A stretch of 64,000 bases of DNA from SSF14 sp046331245 (lineage in GTDB: Bacteria > Actinomycetota > Acidimicrobiia > Acidimicrobiales > Microtrichaceae). Both the position numbers and the translations under genes were made by a program. Of this stretch, positions 58,920-64,000 are shown one piece after another (the first letter of the stretch is position 1; the number at the start of each line of letters is the position of its first letter). The notes under the pieces are model-generated. The model had not been told where the DNA came from. It did no database searches and saw only the letters and a list, made by a program, of their open reading frames with translations. Location: assembly GCA_046331245.1 (NCBI GenBank), contig JAXLRH010000007.1, positions 124,001 through 188,000 of the forward strand. The letters run 5' to 3'.

Positions 58920-59366
58920 TCACGACGACGGCGTCGTGCACCCCGAGCCGATGTACCGACGGATGACCTGGTCGGCGACGAGGTACTCCGTCGTGTCGAA
59001 GGGATCGGTGTCCGGAGTGCCGCCCGCCCACGCCGTCGTGAAGGCCTTCCGCAGGACCTCGACCTCGTCGCGAAGCGAGGGTGGGAGCGTCGACGTGAGC
59101 TGATCGAGCTGCTTCGTCGTGGCCGCCTTCGCAGCAGCGTCGGCGCGCGTCGCCGTCAGCGACGACTCGGTCACGATGCGCTCCGCCGCCTCGGGGATGG
59201 CGCACGGCAGATCGGTGGTGGTGGTCGAACGGCTGATGTCGACCTTGCCCGTGAAGAGGTCGTCACTGCGGTGTGAGCACCCTGTCGCGGCGGACAGTGC
59301 GACGACGGCGACGAGCGTGACGACGACCGCGAGGACGCCGCGACCGCGAGCGCTGGAGGACGACAT
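58920..59366 (-). CDS. Small lipoprotein of unknown function
   Basis: A 148-residue protein from ATG 59366 with a typical lipoprotein signal (hydrophobic stretch VLAVVVTLVAVVALSAATGC, Cys near residue 30). The mature part is polar with two further Cys residues (DLPCAIPE and GSGCTTP), which may form a disulfide. It is divergent from modA and convergent with the PadR-XdhC gene. I do not recognise a family. Confidence 0.6.
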   Translation of the reverse strand: MSSSSARGRGVLAVVVTLVAVVALSAATGCSHRSDDLFTGKVDISRSTTTTDLPCAIPEAAERIVTESSLTATRADAAAKAATTKQLDQLTSTLPPSLRDEVEVLRKAFTTAWAGGTPDTDPFDTTEYLVADQVIRRYIGSGCTTPSS

Positions 59367-59387
59367 GCCCCCCACCCTACCCAGACA

Positions 59388-59406
59388 CCTGAGCGCTCTA
59401 CTCAGG
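59388..59406. promoter_or_regulatory. Dyad upstream of modA
   Basis: CCTGAG (59388-59393) and CTCAGG (59401-59406) form an inverted repeat with a 7-base centre between the divergent lipoprotein and modA genes. TAGTCT at about 59414-59419 could be the modA -10. It is a candidate operator for the molybdate genes, possibly for the PadR-XdhC protein. There is no Moco-riboswitch-like structure. Confidence 0.4.
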
Positions 59407-59445
59407 AACTGACTAGTCTGACCGCAACCACCCGAGGAGACCACC

Positions 59446-60297
59446 ATGCCATCGACGTACCGCCATCTCCGGACCCTCGCCCTCGTCATCGTGCTGGGCC
59501 TCACGACGACCTTCGTCGCCTCGACGACGGCCGGCGCGACCCCGGCGAACCGGACGACCGCCGCGTCGAAGGCCACGGCCGAGCGCCGGCCCAAGCCGAA
59601 GCCCCGTCCCGTGTCTCCGCTCAAGGGCACGATCAACGTGTCGGCGGCCGCGTCGCTCACCGAGAGCTTCACCTACATCGCCAAGGTGTTCCACTTCCTC
59701 GCACCCGGGGTCACCATCAACCTCAACTTCGGTGGGTCGCAGGTGCTGGTCGGCCAGGTCGAGCAGGGTGCTCCCGTCGATGTCATCGCCACCGCCGACG
59801 AGGCGAGCATGCGGAAGCTGAGCACCGAGAACCTCCTCGCGAGCGACGCCTTCCTCTTCGCTCACAACAAGCTCACCATGCTGGTGGGTAAGGGCAATCC
59901 GAAGAACATCCGGAGCCTGTCGGACCTCGGTCGGCCCGACGTGTCCGTCGCGCTGTGCGCGCTCGCGGTGCCCTGCGGCAAGTACGGCGCGCAGATCCTC
60001 GCGAACGCCAAGGTCACCGTCACCCCGAAGTCGCTCGAGGACAACGTCAAGGGTGTCGTGTTCAAGGTCGCGGTGGGCGAGGTCGACGCCGGCATCACCT
60101 ACGTGACGGACGCGCTGGCGGCGGCGAGCAGCACCGATCTGGTGCGCATCGCCGACGAGAACAACGTCATCACCGCCTATCCGATCGCCGTGCCCCGAAC
60201 GGTGCGCAACGACTACCTGGCGCGGGTGTTCATCCTCTTCATGTTCTCGCCGCTCGCTCAGAACATCATGGCGATCCACGGCTTCATGCGAGCATGA
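59446..60297 (+). CDS. modA: Molybdate ABC transporter substrate-binding protein
   Basis: A 283-residue periplasmic-binding protein with an N-terminal signal peptide (about 1-31) and a basic/Pro-rich linker. TINVSAAASLTESFTYIAKVFHFLAPGVTINLNFGGSQVLVGQVEQGAPVDVIATADEASMRKL carries the Ser-rich oxyanion-binding pocket, and LCALAVPCGKYGAQIL is a typical ModA block. It captures molybdate (or tungstate) outside the membrane. It is followed by modB after 7 bp. A Shine-Dalgarno GAGGAGA precedes the ATG. Confidence 0.88.
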   Translation: MPSTYRHLRTLALVIVLGLTTTFVASTTAGATPANRTTAASKATAERRPKPKPRPVSPLKGTINVSAAASLTESFTYIAKVFHFLAPGVTINLNFGGSQVLVGQVEQGAPVDVIATADEASMRKLSTENLLASDAFLFAHNKLTMLVGKGNPKNIRSLSDLGRPDVSVALCALAVPCGKYGAQILANAKVTVTPKSLEDNVKGVVFKVAVGEVDAGITYVTDALAAASSTDLVRIADENNVITAYPIAVPRTVRNDYLARVFILFMFSPLAQNIMAIHGFMRA

Positions 60298-60304
60298 TGG
60301 CGGC

Positions 60305-61111
60305 TTGAGCCGCTTCACCCGATCGATCTCCGGCGTCGCGGCGGGTCTCGCCGCGACGCTCGCGGTTGCGTTCTTCGCAGTGCCGCTCGCGGCGCTCGTC
60401 GTTCGAGCGCCGTGGTCGTCGGCGGGGAAGATCATCAGCGAACCGTCGGTGCGCGACGCACTGCGGTTGTCGCTCGTGTGCTCGTTGTCGGCAACGGGCG
60501 TGGCCATCGTGTTCGGCACGCCGCTCGCGTGGTTCCTCGCACGGGTGTCGTTCCCCGGCCGCGGACTCGTTCGGACCCTGACGACGCTGTCGATGGTGCT
60601 CCCGCCCGTCGTCAGCGGCGTCGCGCTGCTCCTCGCGTTCGGACGCCGCGGCCTCGTGGGTCAGTGGCTGTACGACGCGTTCGGCATCCAGCTGCCCTTT
60701 TCCACGTGGGGTGTGATCGTCGCCGAGGCGTTCGTCGCCATGCCGTTCCTCGTCATCACGCTCGAGGGCGCGTTCCGGTCCACCGACCGCCGGCTGGAGG
60801 ACGCGGCGTTCACGCTGGGCGCCACCCGGTGGACGACCTTTCGACGTATCACGCTCCCGGCCGTCGGCCCCTCGCTCGTGGCCGGCGCCGTGCTCGCGTG
60901 GGCCCGGGCCCTGGGCGAGTTCGGAGCGACGATCACCTTCGCCGGCAACTTCCCCGGCACCACGCAGACGATGCCGCTGTCGGTCTACCTGGCCCTCGAG
61001 ACGAACCTCGACGCTGCGATCCTCCTGAGCCTCGTCCTCGTGGCGGTGTCGTTCGCGATCCTGTTCGGACTCCGGGAACGCTGGCTCGGAGCGCTCGGAG
61101 CCAGGTCATGA
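60305..61111 (+). CDS. modB: Molybdate ABC transporter permease
   Basis: A 268-residue inner-membrane permease with about six transmembrane helices. The EAA loop that contacts the ATPase is RRLEDAAFTLGATRWTTFRRITLP, and LGEFGATITFAGNFPGTTQTMPLSVYLALE is a signature of the molybdate/sulfate permease family. The likely start is TTG 60305, 7 bp after modA. It overlaps modC by 4 bp (ATGA). Confidence 0.87.
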   Translation: MSRFTRSISGVAAGLAATLAVAFFAVPLAALVVRAPWSSAGKIISEPSVRDALRLSLVCSLSATGVAIVFGTPLAWFLARVSFPGRGLVRTLTTLSMVLPPVVSGVALLLAFGRRGLVGQWLYDAFGIQLPFSTWGVIVAEAFVAMPFLVITLEGAFRSTDRRLEDAAFTLGATRWTTFRRITLPAVGPSLVAGAVLAWARALGEFGATITFAGNFPGTTQTMPLSVYLALETNLDAAILLSLVLVAVSFAILFGLRERWLGALGARS

Positions 61112-62166
61112 GCCTCCGCGCGGACATCGCGGTGCGGCTCGGCGAGTTCGACCTCGACGTGACCTTCGAGGCCGGGTCGGGCGAGACCGTCGCGCTGCTC
61201 GGGCCGAACGGCGCCGGCAAGAGCACGGTGCTCCGATGCATCGCCGGCCTGCTCGCACTCGACAGCGGGCGGATCGAGGTCGCCGGCCGCACGATCGACG
61301 ACCCTGCGTCGGGCGTGCGCCTCGCGCCACAGGAACGTGCGGTCGGCATGGTGTTCCAGGATCACCTCCTGTTCCCGTCGATGAGCGTCGCGGAGAACGT
61401 CGCCTTCGGCCCGCGTGCCCGGGGTGTGGCGCGCGGCGACGCTCGTCGCCGGGCCGGAGAGCTTCTGGAGCTCGTCGGCCTCGGCGGACGTGGTGGCGAC
61501 CGCCCCAGTCAGCTCTCCGGCGGCCAGCGACAACGCGTCGCCCTCGCCCGCGCGCTCGCCATCGACCCCGACGTGGTGTTGCTCGACGAACCCCTCGCCG
61601 CGCTCGACGTGACGACGCGTGCCGAGATCCGCCGCGAGCTGCGTCGGCACCTCGACCGGCTCACCGACTGCGTCCGTCTCCTCGTCACGCACGATCCGGT
61701 CGACGCATTCGCCCTCGCCGACCGCCTGATCGTCATCGAGCACGGCCGCGTGACGCAGGTCGGCACCATCGCCGATGTCGCGGCGCGGCCGGCCACGCCG
61801 TACGTCGCAGATCTCCTCGGCGTGAACCTGTTGCGTGGCCTGGCCGACCACGGGACGGTGCGGCTCGAGGGTGGCGGCGAGGTCCGGATCGCGGACGAGA
61901 ACGGCGCCGGCGACATGTTCGTGCTGATCCGGCCGAGCTCGGTGTCGTTGCACCGCGATCGACCCGACACCAGCGCCCGCAACCGGTGGCGGTGCGAGAT
62001 CGTCGGGTTCGACCTGCAGGGCGACCACGTTCGTGTTCGGCTCGCCGGCGAGATCGATCTCGTCGCCGAGGTCACGCCCTCGGCCGTCACCGAGATGGGC
62101 CTCGCGGAGGGTCGCACGGTGTGGGCGTCGGCAAAAGCGACCGACGTCACGGCATATTCCGCCTGA
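61108..62166 (+). CDS. modC: Molybdate ABC transporter ATPase
   Basis: A 352-residue ABC ATPase: Walker A GPNGAGKST near residue 32, Q-loop VFQDHLLFPSMSV, signature LSGGQRQRVALARAL, Walker B VVLLDEPLAALD and the H-loop VTHDPVDAF. A C-terminal TOBE/Mop-like domain (about 280-350, FVLIRPSSVSLHRDRPDTSARNRWRCEIVGFDLQGDHVRVRLAG) is typical of ModC and probably binds molybdate to gate transport. ATG 61108 overlaps modB by 4 bp. Confidence 0.88.
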   Translation: MSLRADIAVRLGEFDLDVTFEAGSGETVALLGPNGAGKSTVLRCIAGLLALDSGRIEVAGRTIDDPASGVRLAPQERAVGMVFQDHLLFPSMSVAENVAFGPRARGVARGDARRRAGELLELVGLGGRGGDRPSQLSGGQRQRVALARALAIDPDVVLLDEPLAALDVTTRAEIRRELRRHLDRLTDCVRLLVTHDPVDAFALADRLIVIEHGRVTQVGTIADVAARPATPYVADLLGVNLLRGLADHGTVRLEGGGEVRIADENGAGDMFVLIRPSSVSLHRDRPDTSARNRWRCEIVGFDLQGDHVRVRLAGEIDLVAEVTPSAVTEMGLAEGRTVWASAKATDVTAYSA

Positions 62167-62236
62167 ACGGCGACTCCCCGGCAACTCCCGCCTGAGCCGG
62201 GTCGGCCGGCCGGCGCGCGGCCGGTACGGTTGACGG

Positions 62237-62611
62237 ATGCGCCGACCCACCCCGCTCGCCGCCGTCGCGGTGGCAGCACTCCTCGCGCTCACGGCGTGGG
62301 GCGCGTGGCGGGTCGACTCGACCGCCGTCCACTCGTCGGGCGATTCGATCGCGGCGACGCGATCGGGCCACGACGGCCCCTCCCCCGCCGTGGTGAGCTC
62401 GCGCTCCGGTTCGGTGGAGACGGTGCGCGACCGCAACGACAGCGGCCGGAACTCCTGGTGGACCTCGCTGCTGGCAGCGCTCCTGCTGTCGCTGGCCGCC
62501 GCCTGGTCCGCATCCCGTGAGGGCGTTGCGCGCACCGCAGGTGGTTCGCGCCCCGCGCCGCTCCTGTGCTGCACGCCCAGCCGCGCACCCCCGATGATCC
62601 CGATCGTCTGA
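62237..62611 (+). CDS. Small membrane protein of unknown function
   Basis: A 124-residue protein with an N-terminal hydrophobic helix (about 7-23), a polar loop rich in Ser (about 28-72) and a second helix (about 75-91). The C-terminus has a CC pair (LLCCTPS). I do not recognise it. It begins 70 bp after modC, possibly in the same transcript. Confidence 0.5.
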   Translation: MRRPTPLAAVAVAALLALTAWGAWRVDSTAVHSSGDSIAATRSGHDGPSPAVVSSRSGSVETVRDRNDSGRNSWWTSLLAALLLSLAAAWSASREGVARTAGGSRPAPLLCCTPSRAPPMIPIV

Positions 62612-62665
62612 CCACGACCATCGGAACCCGGCGCCCACGCGGGCGCCTTCATCGAGAGGAGCGCC

Positions 62666-62797
62666 ATGACGCTCGCAAAGATCGCGCTGCTCGTCACGGG
62701 CGGAGGGCTGGCCGCGTGGCTGGCACTCGTCGCCGTCGACGTCGGCAACAACTACAAGCGCTTCGCTAAGCGGCTCGAGGGCCGCGACCCGAAGTAG
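62666..62797 (+). CDS. Small single-pass membrane peptide
   Basis: A 43-residue frame from ATG 62666, preceded by the Shine-Dalgarno GAGAGGAG. It reads MTLAKIALLVTGGGLAAWL, then ALVAVDVGNNYKRFAKRLEG and RDPK. One transmembrane helix is followed by a basic tail. It is below the usual annotation length. The function is unknown. Confidence 0.6.
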   Translation: MTLAKIALLVTGGGLAAWLALVAVDVGNNYKRFAKRLEGRDPK

Positions 62798-62810
62798 GCC
62801 CCTAGGGATT

Positions 62811-62853
62811 CCACCGGCTCCGACGTCGGGTTCCGACGGTTCGGAGTCGGTGG
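62811..62853. terminator. Long hairpin downstream of tRNA-Ala and of the small peptide gene
   Basis: CCACCG-g-CTCCGA-CGTCGG pairs with CCGACG-gt-TCGGAG-t-CGGTGG around a GTT loop. It immediately follows the tRNA on the minus strand and also ends the transcript of the peptide gene on the plus strand. There is no T-run. Confidence 0.65.
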
Positions 62854-62924
62854 AGGTGATGGGAGTCGAACCCACGACCTCCTCGATGCGACCGAGGCGC
62901 TCTAGCCAGCTGAGCTACACCCCC
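62851..62924 (-). tRNA. tRNA-Ala (anticodon CGC)
   Basis: The minus-strand sequence starts GGGGGTGTAGCTCAGCTGG and ends GTTCGACTCCCATCACCTCCA. The acceptor stem GGGGGTG/CACCTCC contains the G3-U70 pair that identifies alanine tRNAs. The anticodon arm CCTCG-GTCGCAT-CGAGG has anticodon CGC, reading GCG codons. The CCA end is not encoded beyond the discriminator A. Confidence 0.92.
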
Positions 62925-62989
62925 AGGGGGTCCCGACAGTAGCCGCTGTCGGACCGGCACTGCGACTTCCGCCGGCGAGTGCGCTGGAC

Positions 62990-63526
62990 TCAGCGGGCGA
63001 TGCGCTGGCGCTCGACGAAGGCCGGCGCGACACCCGTGAACTGCGACGGCGAGTAGAGCACGCCCACCTGGGCACGCATCTTCTCGCGGCGGGTGACGAG
63101 CATCAGGGCGCTGAAGTAGCCCAGGAGTGCGACGTCGACGACGGCGTTCACCATCACCATCGCGCCACCCATGCTCACGCTGCCGAGGAAGCTGAGCACG
63201 GCGGCCGCGATGAGGGCGGTGAGCACGTCCTGGCGACGCTGCTGCACCGGCGTGCGGCCCGGGCGGCGCTGCGCCGGACGCTGGGTCGGGGAAGCGGGAC
63301 GAGACGAGCGGAGATCGACGACCGGCTCGTTCAGCCGGGACGGGAACTGCACCAGGTTGGACCGGTTGACGCCGACGGGAGCGGAACGCTCGAGCGACGA
63401 GAGGTTGCGGGCGAACTGGCCGATGGTGTCACTGCGACGGCTGGCGACGTTGCGCCGTACGAGGTCTGGAACGAGGACGACAGCCCACGCAACTCCGAGT
63501 CCGAAGAGCAGCAACCACGACGACAC
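62990..63526 (-). CDS. Membrane protein of unknown function
   Basis: A 178-residue protein from GTG 63526 (VSSWLLLFGLGVAWAVVLVPDLVRRNV). The first helix is at residues 2-20, followed by a long basic loop rich in Arg, Pro and Gln (about 60-98). Two further helices (about 100-122 and 125-145) include LTALIAAAVLSFLGSVSMGGAMVMVNAVVDVALLGYFSALML. I do not recognise a named family. The upstream GGAAAGGCAGAG is a plausible Shine-Dalgarno. The 13-residue tail is basic. Confidence 0.6.
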   Translation of the reverse strand: MSSWLLLFGLGVAWAVVLVPDLVRRNVASRRSDTIGQFARNLSSLERSAPVGVNRSNLVQFPSRLNEPVVDLRSSRPASPTQRPAQRRPGRTPVQQRRQDVLTALIAAAVLSFLGSVSMGGAMVMVNAVVDVALLGYFSALMLVTRREKMRAQVGVLYSPSQFTGVAPAFVERQRIAR

Positions 63527-63846
63527 GATTCGTTCACTCTGCCTTTCCGGCCGGCGCCTCTGGATCCTTGCCCTGGGGAGCTTCACCCAGGTTTGTATGA
63601 AGGATTGATGACGACCCGACAACACTGTTGACGAACATCCGGGAACTCTTGCAAGCAAGTGACACCCGTGTAACAGGGCACAAACTAGTCAACGAGGTTC
63701 CCGGCGTCCACCCGGAGTGAGATCGCGGGGGAGATTTTGTTACGACGCCGTTACAGCGTGACGTGACTTGTCATGAGTTTCCGCAAGAACCGGTGGTCGA
63801 CTGAGCACTCTCCGTGGTCGGCCCTCCTGACCACCGGAGCGGTCGC
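63527..63846. other. 320-bp intergenic region with direct repeats
   Basis: No gene was found. It holds the CTGGG/CCCAG stem around 63571-63588, the block CGTGTAACAGGGCACAAA near 63668, and the direct repeat GTTAC-N7-GTTAC (about 63739-63755). Promoter elements for the membrane protein (minus strand) are likely here, but I could not assign them. Confidence 0.5.
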
Positions 63847-64000
63847 TCAGACGCCGAAGGTGGAGACGTCGTCGAACGGATCGCCGCTGCGCCGGTACGA
63901 GCCGGAGCGCCCGCCCGTCTTCTCCCAGAGCGCGACCTCGCCGATCACCATCGACCGGTCGACCGCCTTGCACATGTCGTAGATCGTCAGGCAGGCGACG
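63847..64000 (-). CDS. moaC: Cyclic pyranopterin monophosphate synthase, 3' end only
   Basis: The open frame runs off the right edge and ends with TGA at 63847-63849. The 50 visible residues, ACLTIYDMCKAVDRSMVIG then EVALWEKTGGRSGSYRRSG, are the C-terminal part of MoaC. The Lys of the family's active-site K-x-GG-x-SG segment is retained (EKTGGRSG). MoaC converts the GTP-derived cyclic intermediate to cPMP in molybdenum cofactor synthesis. It fits the adjacent modABC and XdhC genes. Confidence 0.88.
   Translation of the reverse strand, partial: VACLTIYDMCKAVDRSMVIGEVALWEKTGGRSGSYRRSGDPFDDVSTFGV

Noticed and set aside
59367..59445. Possible Moco riboswitch upstream of modA
   Set aside because: The region is only about 80 bp and shows a single short stem, without the multi-helix core of that riboswitch.
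63740..63973. Open frame of 77 codons overlapping the moaC end
   Set aside because: It is in another frame from the recognisable MoaC C-terminus and is rich in Arg and Gly.
1..64000. CRISPR array, IS element or prophage
   Set aside because: I saw no regular spaced repeats, transposase or phage genes on either strand. The repeats found are operators, pilin copies and FN3 copies.

Overview
The window is a 64 kb piece of a high-GC actinobacterial chromosome. The gene mix is typical of an environmental actinobacterium that degrades lipids or steroids: many acyl-CoA ligases, family III CoA-transferases, paired acyl-CoA dehydrogenases, MaoC hydratases, an SCP-x type thiolase, F420-dependent luciferase-like oxidoreductases, TetR repressors and Flp pilins. 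Acidimicrobiia is my best guess for the class; this is inference from gene content, and no rRNA gene is present to test it.

Region 1 (1-19.1 kb): a sterol-type catabolic block. A FadD19-like ligase operon runs on + and a four-gene operon on - (TetR, alpha/beta hydrolase, second FadD19-like ligase, Tat amine oxidase). The TetR (9068-9640) looks like KstR, the cholesterol-catabolism repressor. Three promoter-proximal sites (1-14, 9696-9709, 19037-19050) match the KstR operator pattern tnnAACnnGTTnnA. Two near-identical Flp pilin genes sit at 12.2-12.6 kb and an ECF sigma factor with a membrane partner at 15.6-16.9 kb.

Region 2 (19.1-26.2 kb): a damaged stretch. An aldehyde dehydrogenase loses its C-terminus at an 18-bp palindrome (19561-19578). 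From about 21.63 to 26.13 kb every gene (amidohydrolase N-terminus, two DUF5658-like membrane proteins, a cyclic-nucleotide-binding protein, two LLM oxidoreductases, a DUF2332 protein) carries small insertions and deletions. Uncorrected sequence is more likely than seven neighbouring pseudogenes.

Region 3 (26.2-47.6 kb): a second acyl-CoA/side-chain block: SCP-x thiolase, an HMG-CoA-synthase-fold/DUF35 fusion without the catalytic Cys, two acyl-CoA dehydrogenases, a MaoC pair resembling ChsH1 and the N-terminal half of ChsH2, CoA-transferases, a FadD3-like ligase with a TetR in its operon, and SRPBCC proteins. Across 12-45 kb a 17-bp palindrome, TCTGACG-N3-CGTCAGA, occurs eight times (plus one half-site), always 19-40 bp upstream of a minus-strand start codon. 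This is the strongest candidate for an undescribed regulon here.

Region 4 (45.5-57.1 kb): secreted and membrane proteins (PI-PLC-like lipoprotein, alkaline-phosphatase-fold protein, EamA transporter, prepilin peptidase that could process the pilins of region 1, beta-helix protein, beta-propeller/FN3 protein).

Region 5 (57.2-64 kb): molybdenum metabolism: a PadR-type regulator fused to an XdhC/CoxI maturation protein, modA-modB-modC, small membrane proteins, tRNA-Ala(CGC), and the 3' end of moaC at the window edge.

Many genes overlap by ATGA or GTGA, which suggests translational coupling inside the operons.
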